From assembly GCA_024235255.1 (NCBI GenBank), contig JACKMT010000001.1, positions 744,001 to 808,000 of the forward strand: a DNA stretch of 64,000 bases. Direction: 5' to 3'. Under the pieces are notes generated by a model that made no database searches, was not told the DNA's origin, and worked only from the letters and a program-made list of their open reading frames with translations. A program made the translations under genes and the position numbers. The first letter of the stretch is position 1; each line of letters starts with the position of its first letter. The stretch is from Chromatiaceae bacterium. GTDB taxonomy: Bacteria; Pseudomonadota; Gammaproteobacteria; Chromatiales; Chromatiaceae. Shown piece after piece: positions 8,471 through 17,810 of the stretch.

Positions 8471-9144
8471 CGCTCGAAATCAGGCAGCTGCACCACAGTT
8501 ACCGAGAAGGCTCGCGGAAACGTCCCGTCCTTGTCGGGTTGAATCTGCAGGTTGCAGCGGGCGAGTGCGTGGCGCTGCTCGGCCGCAGCGGTTCGGGCAA
8601 ATCGACGCTGCTCAATCTGATGGCCGGAATCGATCTTCCGGAGCGCGGCGAGATTCTGATTCAGGGACAGAATCTTACCCGGCTGGCCGAACGCGAGCGC
8701 ACCCTGTTCCGGCGCCGCCACATCGGTTTCGTCTACCAGTTCTTCAACCTGATCGCGACGCTGACCGCAGCGGAGAACATCGCGCTGCCGCTGGAGCTGA
8801 ACAAGCTCCCGGAGGCGCAGATCGAAAAAAGGGTTGGCGAGTTGCTGCAGCAGGTCGGACTGGCAGATCGCGCCGCTGCCTTTCCCGATCAGCTGTCGGG
8901 CGGCGAACAGCAGCGCATCGCAATCGCCCGGGCGCTGGCGCACCGTCCCGCATTGATCCTGGCGGACGAACCTACCGGCAACTTAGACGCAGTAACCGGC
9001 GACACTGTTTTGCAGCTGCTGACCGGACTGTCGCGCAGCGCCGATCAGACGCTGATCATGGTCACCCACAACCGGGAAGTGGCAAATACGGCGGACCGGG
9101 TGGCAATCCTCGAGCAGGGTGTCATCCAAAATCTGGCATGCTGA
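8467..9144 (+). CDS. ABC transporter ATP-binding protein (LolD/AttE type)
   Basis: 225 residues from a TTG start overlapping the previous stop. Walker A G-R-S-G-S-G-K-S-T, Q-loop in F-V-Y-Q-F-F-N-L, signature L-S-G-G-E-Q-Q-R, Walker B A-L-I-L-A-D-E-P-T-G-N-L-D and the switch histidine V-T-H-N are all intact. The D-E-P-T-G-N-L-D wording and short length place it in the LolD/MacB/FtsE-like group, which drives FtsX-type permeases in moving lipoproteins or other envelope substrates rather than classical import. It overlaps the permease start by 7 bases (9138-9144). Starting at an upstream ATG or GTG would add residues that are just the NRDE gene read in another frame. Confidence 0.93.
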   Translation: MTLEIRQLHHSYREGSRKRPVLVGLNLQVAAGECVALLGRSGSGKSTLLNLMAGIDLPERGEILIQGQNLTRLAERERTLFRRRHIGFVYQFFNLIATLTAAENIALPLELNKLPEAQIEKRVGELLQQVGLADRAAAFPDQLSGGEQQRIAIARALAHRPALILADEPTGNLDAVTGDTVLQLLTGLSRSADQTLIMVTHNREVANTADRVAILEQGVIQNLAC

Positions 9145-11654
9145 GCCGGCTGCGCCTCAGCGGTTGGCGACACCTGCTCCGGCACCGCTGGCAGAGCGCG
9201 CTCTCGGTGTTCGGGATCACGCTCGGCGTCGCTGTCGTGGTGGCGGTGGATCTCTCCAATCAGAGTGCAAATCTTTCGTTCAAACTCTCGATGGAGGAGA
9301 TCACCGGCCGCTCGACGCACCATATCGTTGCCGCCGTGGGCCACCTGGACGAGACGCTTTACCCTGACTTGAGAGTGCGGCAGGGCATCCGCAACAGCGC
9401 GCCGGTCATCGAAGGCAGGATCACGATTGCAGGCGAACAATTCACCCTGCTCGGCCTAGATCCGATCGCGGAGCAGCCGTTTAGGCCGCTGCTGCCAGGT
9501 ATCGGAGAAGGTGCGGTGCGCCAACTCCTGCTCCGCCCGGACACGCTGATACTGCCGCAGTCAAGCGCCCACAGATTGGGTATACAGCCTGGCCAATGGA
9601 TCGAACTGCAGGTGGCCGGCCGGCCGGTCAGCATGGAGGTCGTCGGTACTGCCGGCGACGCAGACAACAGCGCGTTGGACGGCGTGGCGCTGGCCGATAT
9701 CGCAACCGTGCAGACGCTGCTGCAGCGCCGGGGGCAGCTCGACCGCATCGACCTGGTGCTGAAACCCGCCGCTGCCGCGGCGCTGGCCAAGCGGCTGCCC
9801 GCCGGCACCCGGCTGGAGAGCGCGGACCGGCGCAGCGAGGCGGTCGCGCAGATGAGCGCCGCGTTTCAGACCAACCTCTCGGCAATGAGCCTGCTGGCGC
9901 TGCTGGTCGGTGGGTTTCTGATCTACAACGCGATGACTTTCTCGGTGCTGCAGCGGCGCCGGCTGCTCGGCGTGCTGCGCCTGCTTGGGGTGAGCCGGCG
10001 AGAGATTTTTGTTCAGGTGATCTCTGAGGCATTGCTGATCGGCGCAGCCGGTACACTGTTGGGCATCCTCGCCGGCTATCTGCTCGGGCAGGGTCTGGTC
10101 ACGCTGGTGGCCCGCACCATCAACGATCTCTACTTCACGCTCCGGGTGACCGAACTTTCCGTCACTGCAGCTTCGCTCCTGAAAGGTGTTGCGCTCGGTA
10201 TGCTTGCCACGCTGGCGGCCGCGTTGCTGCCGGCGCTGGAAGCGACGCGGGTCACCCCGATCGCCGCCAGCCACCGTTCGGTGATCGAGCGTCAGACTAA
10301 GCGGGCGCTGCCCTGGCTGCTCGCCGCGGGTGCGCTGCTGATGGCGTCCGGCGCGCTGCTGCTGCTCATCCCGAGCCGCAGTCTGACCGTCGGCTTCAGC
10401 GCGTTGTTTCTGCTGATCACCGGCTACAGCCTGCTGGTACCCGGCGCCGTGGTGACGATGGCCCGCCTGCTGCGCCGGCCGCTGGTGCTGCTGGCAGGCT
10501 TTACCGGCCGCCTGGCGGTGCGCGGCATTGCCGCCTCGCTCAGCCGTACCGGCCTGGCAGTCGCAGCGTTGACGCTGGCCATCGCCACCACGGTCGGCAT
10601 GGGCAGCATGACCGCCAGTTTCCGCGCCAGCGTCAGCAGCTGGCTGCAGCAGACGCTGCAGGGGGATATCTACGTCTCAGCCAGCGAACACTCATCCATC
10701 CGCGCGTCAACCCCGCTCCCTTCCGCACTGATCACGGCACTGCCGAAATTGCCGGGTATCAGGGAGGTAAGCCTGGGGCGCAGCATCCGCTTCGAGGAGC
10801 GGCCGGGTCCGGTTCGGCTGCTGGCAATCCGGATGGCAACTGCCAGCTACCGCGGCTTCGCTTTCAAAGGGGCGACCGTCGCGGCATTGTGGGAACGGTT
10901 TCACCGCGGCGAGGTGCTGCTGGTCTCTGAGCCCTACGCCTATCGGCGCAACCTGAAAACCGGCGACAGCATCGAGATTCCGGTCGCCGGCGGCAGCCGC
11001 AGTTTCACCGTGGGCGCCATCTTTTTCGACTACGGCACCGACCCCGGTCTGCTGGTGGTGCCGATGGATGTCTACCAAAAGTACTGGCAGGATGACGCAG
11101 TCTCCACGATCGGCGTCTTCCTGCAGCCGGGCTACCCGACCGATCAGGCGCTGACCGCAATACGGCAACTGCTGGGCAATGCGGATACCCGGCTGCAGGC
11201 GACACCGAACCGGAAGATACTGGAGCACTCGCTTGAAGTGTTCGACCGCACCTTCACCATCACCCGGGTGCTGCGGCTGCTGGTAATCGCGGTTGCCTTT
11301 GTCGGCATCCTCAGCGCCTTCCTGGCGCTGCAGCTGGAACGTTCCCTCGAATACGCGATTCTGCGGGCCACCGGCCTGACCCCGGCCGAGCTACTCAAGC
11401 TGGTGACGCTGCAGACCGGCATCCTCGGCTGTATGGCCGGAGTCCTCGCGCTGCCGCTGGGTTGGCTGATGGGTCGGGTACTGATCGAGGTGATCAATCT
11501 GCGCTCGTTCGGCTGGAGCCTGCAGAGTCTGTTTCCGCCCGAGCTGTTTTTCGAAGCGATGCTGTTGTCGCTGGGCGCGGCGCTGCTCGCCGGGCTCTAT
11601 CCCGGCTTGCGCCTGTCCAGGTCGGCCCCCGCTGCTGCGATGCGGGCGGAGTAG
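9138..11654 (+). CDS. FtsX-family ABC permease, large duplicated form
   Basis: 838 residues from ATG 9138. An N-terminal membrane helix (about 20-42) is followed by a periplasmic region, a three-helix FtsX block (about 255-370), further paired helices (about 385-480), a second periplasmic region, and a C-terminal FtsX block (about 705-830). This is the YbbP/AttF-G-like architecture, one long polypeptide with two FtsX domains. It should work with the ATPase just upstream and the lipoprotein just downstream. Comparable four-gene sets (AttEFGH) were first described at an Agrobacterium attachment locus; substrate unknown. Strong leucine/alanine bias and high GC match its neighbours. Confidence 0.9.
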   Translation: MLSRLRLSGWRHLLRHRWQSALSVFGITLGVAVVVAVDLSNQSANLSFKLSMEEITGRSTHHIVAAVGHLDETLYPDLRVRQGIRNSAPVIEGRITIAGEQFTLLGLDPIAEQPFRPLLPGIGEGAVRQLLLRPDTLILPQSSAHRLGIQPGQWIELQVAGRPVSMEVVGTAGDADNSALDGVALADIATVQTLLQRRGQLDRIDLVLKPAAAAALAKRLPAGTRLESADRRSEAVAQMSAAFQTNLSAMSLLALLVGGFLIYNAMTFSVLQRRRLLGVLRLLGVSRREIFVQVISEALLIGAAGTLLGILAGYLLGQGLVTLVARTINDLYFTLRVTELSVTAASLLKGVALGMLATLAAALLPALEATRVTPIAASHRSVIERQTKRALPWLLAAGALLMASGALLLLIPSRSLTVGFSALFLLITGYSLLVPGAVVTMARLLRRPLVLLAGFTGRLAVRGIAASLSRTGLAVAALTLAIATTVGMGSMTASFRASVSSWLQQTLQGDIYVSASEHSSIRASTPLPSALITALPKLPGIREVSLGRSIRFEERPGPVRLLAIRMATASYRGFAFKGATVAALWERFHRGEVLLVSEPYAYRRNLKTGDSIEIPVAGGSRSFTVGAIFFDYGTDPGLLVVPMDVYQKYWQDDAVSTIGVFLQPGYPTDQALTAIRQLLGNADTRLQATPNRKILEHSLEVFDRTFTITRVLRLLVIAVAFVGILSAFLALQLERSLEYAILRATGLTPAELLKLVTLQTGILGCMAGVLALPLGWLMGRVLIEVINLRSFGWSLQSLFPPELFFEAMLLSLGAALLAGLYPGLRLSRSAPAAAMRAE

Positions 11655-11660
11655 CTGCCG

Positions 11661-12761
11661 ATGCGCCGCCTTTTAATCCTCCTGCCGCTGCTGTTCGCCG
11701 GCTGCTCACCACAACCGCAGACGTCGCAGCCGGGTACGGCACCCGGCGTTCCCGCGAGCTGGGAGCAGACGGGTTTTCTCCGGGCTGACCGGCCGCGTCG
11801 TTTCAACTTTCCCGAAGATCACGGCCCACACCAGGGCTACCGCACCGAGTGGTGGTATGTCACCGGAAATCTGCATGCGCCGGATCTGCGCCGGTTCGGC
11901 TACCAGCTCACCCTCTTCCGCATCGCACTTACCCCCGAGGCGCCGGACAGAAGCGCCTCTGCCTGGTGTGCCGAACACGTCTGGATGGCGCATCTGGCAC
12001 TGACCGACGTCGCCGCAGGCACCCACCATGCCGAAGAGCGGTTCTCGCGCGAAGCGCTCGGGCTGGCAGGCGCGCAGCGCGACCCGCTGACTATCTGGCT
12101 GGAGGATTGGCGGCTATACCGGGACGATCCCCGCAAGCCCTGGCGGCTCAGCGCAGGAACCGATCAATTTAGCCTGGATTTGACGCTGGAACCCGTGCGG
12201 GAGCCGGTATTGCAAGGCGACAACGGCCTCAGCCAAAAGGGCAGCGAGCCGGGCAACGCCTCCTATTACTATTCGATCACCCGGCTCGACACCCGCGGTA
12301 CGCTGCAACGGGCGGGCAGGACGGTCAGCCTGCAGGGGCTCTCCTGGATGGACCGGGAGTGGAGCACCAGCGCGCTGGCGGACAACCAGGCAGGCTGGGA
12401 CTGGTTTTCTTTGCAGTTGGATGATGGGAGCGATCTGATGTTCTACCGCTTGCGCGAAAAATCGGGAATATCCGCACCACAGAGTGCAGGCAGCCTGCTG
12501 CAGGCCGACGGCAGGTTACTGAAACTACACTCGGACGATGTCACACTCTCCGCCCGGCGCTGGTGGAAAAACAGTAAAGGCGTCGCGTATCCGGTAGCAT
12601 GGGAGATGGTGATAAAATCGCTGCAGCGGCGGTTTATAATCGAGGCGCTGGTGGACGACCAGGAGATGGATCTGAGTGTCCGTTACTGGGAAGGCGCAGT
12701 GAGCGTCAAAGATGCGGGCAGACCGGTGGGTTCAGGTTTTCTGGAGATGACCGGGTATTGA
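11661..12761 (+). CDS. AttH/CrtC-like lipocalin-fold lipoprotein
   Basis: 366 residues. Signal peptide with lipobox L-F-A-G-C (Cys15) and polar residues after it, so probably a lipoprotein. The body carries the E-W-W-Y-V-T-G-N-L motif (about residues 63-71) and later W-M-D-R-E-W-S-T (about 231-238), hallmarks of the AttH / carotenoid 1,2-hydratase-like (CrtC) superfamily of two lipocalin-like domains. It starts 6 bases after the permease stop and completes an AttEFGH-type set. In such sets the protein probably handles a hydrophobic envelope substrate; hydratase activity on a carotenoid is possible but unsupported, as no carotenoid genes are near. Confidence 0.87.
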   Translation: MRRLLILLPLLFAGCSPQPQTSQPGTAPGVPASWEQTGFLRADRPRRFNFPEDHGPHQGYRTEWWYVTGNLHAPDLRRFGYQLTLFRIALTPEAPDRSASAWCAEHVWMAHLALTDVAAGTHHAEERFSREALGLAGAQRDPLTIWLEDWRLYRDDPRKPWRLSAGTDQFSLDLTLEPVREPVLQGDNGLSQKGSEPGNASYYYSITRLDTRGTLQRAGRTVSLQGLSWMDREWSTSALADNQAGWDWFSLQLDDGSDLMFYRLREKSGISAPQSAGSLLQADGRLLKLHSDDVTLSARRWWKNSKGVAYPVAWEMVIKSLQRRFIIEALVDDQEMDLSVRYWEGAVSVKDAGRPVGSGFLEMTGY

Positions 12762-12774
12762 TTTTCCTCAGCGA

Positions 12775-12955
12775 CAAAAATAAACGGGGTTGAAGTCTAG
12801 TGGCGCTTACTTAAGCTGAAAAACACCGTCATCCCGGCGAAGGCCGGGATCCATAGTTACCAATGGTGGCCGCATCTCTGGATTCCGGCTTTCGCCGGAA
12901 TGACCAAGTTGTTTGAACTGGAAAAACATTTCGACTCCGACCCCTTTTTATAAAA
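12775..12955. repeat. Intergenic repeat: CCGG-type palindromes inside GGGGT-AGTC ends
   Basis: Positions 12830-12855 read GTCATCCCGGCGAAGGCCGG and 12880-12904 read GGATTCCGGCTTTCGCCGG then AATGAC; the two are inverted copies of one dispersed palindromic repeat, common as multicopy elements in proteobacteria. Just outside lie ACGGGGTTGAAGTC (about 12784-12797) and GACTCCGACCCCTTTT (about 12933-12948), an imperfect inverted pair resembling the ends of REP-associated or MITE-like elements. No coding capacity. Confidence 0.65.
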
Positions 12956-12962
12956 CTAGAGA

Positions 12963-13652
12963 ATGAAACATATCCGACTGCTGACATTTGACCTGGATGA
13001 TACGTTGTGGGACAACCACCCGGTGCTGCTGGCGGCGGAACAGTCGTTGTACGACTGGCTGTCACGCAACTATCCGCGCATCGGCGAACATTACACCGTT
13101 GAGAGCATGCGCGAGCAGCGTCTGGCGCTTGCCCGGCGGGAACCCGAGTTGCGCTACCATATGACCGCGCTGCGCAAGCGCTCGCTGCAGCTTGCCGCCG
13201 AGACGGTGGGCTACGATGCCACGCTGGTGGAGCCCGCCTTCGAGTGGTTCCTGGAAGCGCGCCACCGGATCACCCCCTACCGGGATGTAGTCCCTACGTT
13301 GCGGAAGCTGCGTGCTGCCGGCTATCTGCTGGGGAGCCTGACCAATGGCAATGCCGACGTCAACCGCCTTGGCCTCGGAGCGCTTTTCCACCTCTCCGTC
13401 TCTGCCGAATCCGTCGGCAGCGCCAAGCCCGATCCGGCCATTTTCTCTCAGGCCTGCCGGTTGGCCGGCGTGGATGTAACGGAGATGGCGCATATCGGTG
13501 ACGAGCCGGAGACCGACATCGCCGGCGTCCTCGCCGCCGGCGGCACCGCAATCTGGATGAACCGTTTAAACAGGGATACGGATCCCGATTATTCCGCCCA
13601 CGCTACCGTACACAACATGGCAGAGTTGCTTGTGCTGTTTGAACTGGTTTGA
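12963..13652 (+). CDS. HAD-superfamily phosphatase, YigB-like
   Basis: 229 residues, HAD-IA subfamily. Motif I F-D-L-D-D-T-L-W-D (nucleophile Asp10), motif II S-L-T-N-G-N, motif III lysine in S-A-K-P-D-P and motif IV I-G-D-E-P-E-T-D are all present. The helical cap between about residues 20 and 95 is C1 type. The length and L-T-F-D-L-D-D-T-L-W start fit YigB, which dephosphorylates FMN or the riboflavin precursor ARPP, but HAD enzymes are promiscuous and the substrate is not proven here. Cytosolic. It ends 22 bases before the start of the efflux pump, so the two are probably co-transcribed. Confidence 0.87.
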   Translation: MKHIRLLTFDLDDTLWDNHPVLLAAEQSLYDWLSRNYPRIGEHYTVESMREQRLALARREPELRYHMTALRKRSLQLAAETVGYDATLVEPAFEWFLEARHRITPYRDVVPTLRKLRAAGYLLGSLTNGNADVNRLGLGALFHLSVSAESVGSAKPDPAIFSQACRLAGVDVTEMAHIGDEPETDIAGVLAAGGTAIWMNRLNRDTDPDYSAHATVHNMAELLVLFELV

Positions 13653-13674
13653 TCGGACAAGGAGTCAAGCCCGA

Positions 13675-14892
13675 TTGGCTAAACCCAACCTCACCCCGCT
13701 GCCGTTTCCCGAATTCGTTGCACTGACGGCGTCGATGATCTCTCTGGTGGCGCTATCGATCGATGCCATGCTGCCCGCGCTGTCGTCTATCGGCGAATCG
13801 CTCGGTGTGTTGCATGAGAATGACAGCCAGTTGATCATCGCCACGGTGTTTCTGGGGATGGCGTTTGGGCAGCTGCTTTACGGACCGATGTCGGACGCCA
13901 CCGGCCGCAAACCGGCGATCTATATTGGCTACGGATTTTTCGCCGCCGGCAGTTTGCTTTGCCTCTTCTCCACCAACTTCAATACGATGATCGCCGGGCG
14001 GCTGCTGCAGGGATTCGGGCTGGCCGCTCCCAGGATCGTCACCATCGCCATGGTGCGCGATCAGTATGAGGGCGCTGCGATGGCACGGGTCATGTCCTTC
14101 ATCATGATGGTCTTTATCCTTGTACCTATGGTCGCGCCAGCGATCGGCCAGGTCATTCTGATGCTATTCAACTGGCGCGCCATCTTTGCCTTCATCCTGC
14201 TGGCCGGGCTCATCACTGCGCTCTGGTTCATGTTCAGGCAGCCCGAGTCGCTGCCGGAACAACAAAGAGTGCCGTTCAGGCTGGCGCGCCTACGCTCGGC
14301 AAGTGTCGAAGTGTGTACCAATCCGGTCGCCATCGGATACACTCTGATCACCGGCATCATTTTCAGCGCATTTCTTGGCTATTTGAGCTCGTCCCAGCAG
14401 CTGTTTCAGCAGCAGTATGGCTTAGGAAACCAATTTCCGCTCTATTTTGCACTGCTCGCTTCAGCCATCGGACTCTCCTCTTTCATCAACGGCCGCATCG
14501 TCATGCGAACCGGCATGCATCAACCTACTCTGATAGCGCTAATTGCGCTTACACTATTGTCGATACTGTTTTTCTGCGTCTCAGTTGCGAGTCACGGACA
14601 TCCCCCGCTGTGGCTGTTAACCGCCTATTTCATCGTGGCATTTGCCTGTATAGGGATACTTTTCGGCAACCTCAACGCATTGGCAATGCAGCCGCTGGGA
14701 CATATCGCCGGCATCGGCGCTTCCGTCATCGGTTCGCTCTCCACCCTGATATCCGTCCCCTGCGGGATATTCATTGCACGCAGCTACAACGGAACCGTGC
14801 TGCCACTGGTCGGCGGATTTGCCGTTTGCGCCGGTTTGGCGCTGATGCTCATGCTGTCGATCGAGCGAATAGCGCGGGTTAATGTCAACTGA
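13675..14892 (+). CDS. Bcr/CflA-type MFS drug efflux transporter
   Basis: About 405 residues with 12 predicted membrane helices. The loop 2-3 motif G-Q-L-L-Y-G-P-M-S-D-A-T-G-R-K-P (about residues 62-77) and the L-Q-G-F-G segment in helix 4 are diagnostic of the major facilitator drug:H+ antiporter group, and the opening S-I-D-A-M-L-P-A-L fits Bcr/CflA. I chose TTG 13675, preceded by GGAG ten bases upstream; a reading from 13630 would add residues that overlap the HAD gene. Role: export of small toxic compounds by proton antiport across the inner membrane. Substrate unknown. Confidence 0.9.
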   Translation: MAKPNLTPLPFPEFVALTASMISLVALSIDAMLPALSSIGESLGVLHENDSQLIIATVFLGMAFGQLLYGPMSDATGRKPAIYIGYGFFAAGSLLCLFSTNFNTMIAGRLLQGFGLAAPRIVTIAMVRDQYEGAAMARVMSFIMMVFILVPMVAPAIGQVILMLFNWRAIFAFILLAGLITALWFMFRQPESLPEQQRVPFRLARLRSASVEVCTNPVAIGYTLITGIIFSAFLGYLSSSQQLFQQQYGLGNQFPLYFALLASAIGLSSFINGRIVMRTGMHQPTLIALIALTLLSILFFCVSVASHGHPPLWLLTAYFIVAFACIGILFGNLNALAMQPLGHIAGIGASVIGSLSTLISVPCGIFIARSYNGTVLPLVGGFAVCAGLALMLMLSIERIARVNVN

Positions 14893-15069
14893 TTCGTTGC
14901 CTGGCCGCATGCCCGCTTTCAGTTAACCGTTTGCCAGCGGCAAGTGCATGGTTAACTTGGTGCCAACCCTTCTTTCTGTGCTTGCACATTTGAGAACGCC
15001 GGTGTGCTTATCAGCAGTTGCCAATGTGGCTATGGCAAGGCCTCAAGCAAGTGTGACTACTCCACCCGC

Positions 15070-15112
15070 TCAAGCCGGGGGATTTTATAGATGCCATATT
15101 TACGACTTTAAA
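15070..15112 (+). repeat. Dispersed 43-base element, copy 1
   Basis: TCAAGCCGGGGGATTT followed, after a diverged middle, by ACTTTAAA at 15105-15112. A second copy with the same ends and nearly the same spacing lies at 57753-57794. The last bases include the stop codon of the minus-strand GGDEF-EAL gene, so the element marks that operon's 3' end. Confidence 0.55.
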
Positions 15113-17810
15113 TGCCGGTCTTGCTGCTGAGCATCGGTTTCCATGGTGAATCCTCTTGTACGTTCATCCCTCGGCCATGCTGCGGATACTCTGACAACAA
15201 ACGCTCAAATGCTGAGCTATTCAGCGGTCTGCTGTAGTGAAACCCCTGCACTCGATTACACTGCATCTCCCGCAGTGCGCGTTCCTGCTCCGCCGCCTCC
15301 ACCCCTTCGGCAACCACCGTTATCTGCAGGCCTTTTCCCATCCCCAGAATCGCTCGGACGATCGCCTCGCTGCCGGCATTTATGCCACCTGCAAGATCGG
15401 CAATGAAGGAGCGGTCGATCTTGAGCTTGCTCACCGGCAGCCGCCGGAGATATCCAAGCGAAGAGTGCCCGGTGCCGAAGTCATCGATGGCAAGCGTAAC
15501 GCCTAGATCGCGCAAAGTTTCCAATTCCTGCAGATCACGTTCGGCATGGCGCATGACATAGGTTTCCGTGATCTCCATCTCCAGGCAGTGCGCCGGCAGT
15601 CCGGTCTCTTCAAGCACGCGTGCCACGGTGCCGGGCAGATCACCGCGCTGTATCTGAATGCCGGAGATGTTTACCGCCACTGCCTGCAGTGGCATACCGC
15701 GATCCCGCCAGCGTTTGGCCTGGCGGCACGCCTGCTGCAGCACCCATATGCCGATGGGTATGATCAGTCCGGTCTCCTCTGCAATGGGAATGAAAAGCTC
15801 CGGTTTGATGGCGCCCCTCTCCGGGTGATGCCAACGCAACAGCGCTTCAGCGCCAATCAGTTGGCCATCGGCAAGATCGTACTGCGGCTGATACTCCAGA
15901 GTGAGCTCGCTGCGCTCCAGTGCCAGGCGGAGATCGGCTTCCAGTTGCATCCGTTCGGTGGCCCGCTCGGTCAGGCGCGCCTCGAAAATTCGGTAGCAGC
16001 CGCGTCCCTGCTCTTTCGCCTGGTAGAGCGCCAGATCTGCATGCTTGATCAAAGTGGTCACGTCTTCGCCGTGATCCGGATATAGGCTGACTCCGATGGT
16101 AGTTCCTATGTTCAGGGTATAGGTACGCACCGTGAAGGGTTGGGAGAGGGTTTCCACCAGCTTTCCGGCAACCGCCGCCACATCATGTGTATCGTCATCC
16201 ATATCTTCTATCAGGACGACGAACTCGTCACCGCCCAGGCGTGCGACCGTGTCCTGTTCACGCAGCGTTTCGCGCAGACGCTGTGCGACGCCGCGCAACA
16301 GGTCGTCTCCGACCGGATGTCCCAGGCTGTCGTTGATATGTTTGAAACGGTCGAGATCCAAAAACAGCACGGCGAACGGATTTAATGTGCGCTTGGCCCG
16401 CGCCAGTGCACGCTCGCATCGATCCAGCAGCAGGACGCGGTTGGGCAGATCGGTGAGCAAGTCGTAGTGTGCCAACCGGTAGATGTGCGCTGCGGCAGTC
16501 TTCTGTTCCGATATGTCGAAAAACATCCCGATATAGTGGGTCAGATTGCCGTGCGCATCGTACACCGAAGAGATGCTCTGCCACAGCGGAACAAGCTCGC
16601 CATCCTTTCGCCGGTTCCATATCTCCCCTTCCCACTTCCCCTCTTCCCGCAGCGTCTTCCACAGATCTTTGAAAAAGAGCGCGTCATGCTGGCCCGAGTC
16701 GAGCAGACTCGGTTTTCTGCCCTCGACCTCCGCGGAAGTGTAACCGGTAATCTCTGAGAACGATCGGTTGACTTTGAGGATGGTGCCGTCGGGTGTCGTG
16801 ATCAAGACACCGTTCAGGCTGTTTTCAAACACGCTGGCAGCCAGCTCCAGCGCCGCATCCGCCCGATGTCTTTCAGTGACGTCCTGCACCGTGCCCAGCG
16901 AAACCAGTGGTTGGCCGTCCTCATCGTACTCTGTCATGCAGCGCTCATTGACCCACTTCACTCTGCCATCCGGAAACAGCAGCCGATGCTGGATTTCACA
17001 GGGTTCCTGTGTGTGCAGTGCGCGGGTATGGGCCTGATCCACCTTGCCGCGGTCATCGGGATGGACAGCGGTCAGAAAAGTTTCGTAACTGCCGCCGAAT
17101 TGCGCCGGATCGATCTCGAAGATACGGAACACTTCAGGCGACCAGAGCAGGGTGTCACTGGTCAAATTCAGCTCCCAGCTGCCCATCTGGGCGACCTGCT
17201 GCGCTTCGTTGAGCCTTGCCTCGCTGGCGCGCAGCGCCTGCTCCTGCGTCTTGAGATCGCTGATGTCCGCGGCGTTGACCACCACGCCCTCCTCCTTTCC
17301 CTGAAAGCTGTACAAAGTCCCGGCCCTGACCAGGTAGTAGCGGAATTTTCCGTCAGCTCCCACCAAGCGGTGTTCCGCACAATACTCACCGTTACGGCGC
17401 ACCGTCTCAAACAGCGGTGAATGCACGGTCCAGGGCAGCGGCGGCAGTTTCGCCGCCAGTGCGTTGCGCTCTTCTGCCGGCAACAGCTCATCCAGCACCC
17501 GCCCGAGTAAAGCGTTCTCAGGCCCCTCCAGCGCTTGCCGACAACACCGATTGGTCTGCTGCACCCGGCCCTCCGGGTCGAGCACAATAACCAGGCTGCC
17601 GACGGTGTCCATCACCCGCTCCGCGAAGGCGGAGAGATCGCGGGCCTGTTGCTGGGTATCGCGTAGTTCGTTGCGCTGCTGCTCTACCTGCCGCAGCATC
17701 CTGTCGGTCTGCTCCCCATCGGCCAGCAGCCGTGCTTCCAACGCCGCATTCGCCAGACGCAGCGCGGCGATCTCCTCGCGCAGGATCTGCAGCTCTTGGT
17801 CGACACTCAT
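15108..17810 (-). CDS. Triple-PAS GGDEF-EAL c-di-GMP enzyme of the hydrogenase operon
   Basis: 900 residues, cytosolic (no membrane helix). An N-terminal coiled coil (about 1-60) is followed by three PAS/PAC units (about 62-185, 197-315, 320-435), a GGDEF domain with intact G-G-D-E-F at 526-530 and I-site R-E-Q-D at 517-520, and an EAL domain with E-A-L at 655-657, an N-I-S asparagine, E-I-T-E-T, D-D-F-G-T-G, L-K-I-D and V-Q-G-F. Both activities (c-di-GMP synthesis and breakdown) therefore have their key residues. The start overlaps the hydrogenase protease stop (ATGA at 17810-17807), so it belongs to the hydrogenase operon. PAS domains could take a redox signal from the hydrogenase; that is inference. 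Confidence 0.93.
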   Translation of the reverse strand: MSVDQELQILREEIAALRLANAALEARLLADGEQTDRMLRQVEQQRNELRDTQQQARDLSAFAERVMDTVGSLVIVLDPEGRVQQTNRCCRQALEGPENALLGRVLDELLPAEERNALAAKLPPLPWTVHSPLFETVRRNGEYCAEHRLVGADGKFRYYLVRAGTLYSFQGKEEGVVVNAADISDLKTQEQALRASEARLNEAQQVAQMGSWELNLTSDTLLWSPEVFRIFEIDPAQFGGSYETFLTAVHPDDRGKVDQAHTRALHTQEPCEIQHRLLFPDGRVKWVNERCMTEYDEDGQPLVSLGTVQDVTERHRADAALELAASVFENSLNGVLITTPDGTILKVNRSFSEITGYTSAEVEGRKPSLLDSGQHDALFFKDLWKTLREEGKWEGEIWNRRKDGELVPLWQSISSVYDAHGNLTHYIGMFFDISEQKTAAAHIYRLAHYDLLTDLPNRVLLLDRCERALARAKRTLNPFAVLFLDLDRFKHINDSLGHPVGDDLLRGVAQRLRETLREQDTVARLGGDEFVVLIEDMDDDTHDVAAVAGKLVETLSQPFTVRTYTLNIGTTIGVSLYPDHGEDVTTLIKHADLALYQAKEQGRGCYRIFEARLTERATERMQLEADLRLALERSELTLEYQPQYDLADGQLIGAEALLRWHHPERGAIKPELFIPIAEETGLIIPIGIWVLQQACRQAKRWRDRGMPLQAVAVNISGIQIQRGDLPGTVARVLEETGLPAHCLEMEITETYVMRHAERDLQELETLRDLGVTLAIDDFGTGHSSLGYLRRLPVSKLKIDRSFIADLAGGINAGSEAIVRAILGMGKGLQITVVAEGVEAAEQERALREMQCNRVQGFHYSRPLNSSAFERLLSEYPQHGRGMNVQEDSPWKPMLSSKTGI

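Noticed and set aside
14930..15069. Riboswitch upstream of the 3' end of the GGDEF-EAL gene
   Set aside because: The region lies downstream of that minus-strand gene and of the efflux gene, and lacks the conserved core of c-di-GMP riboswitches.
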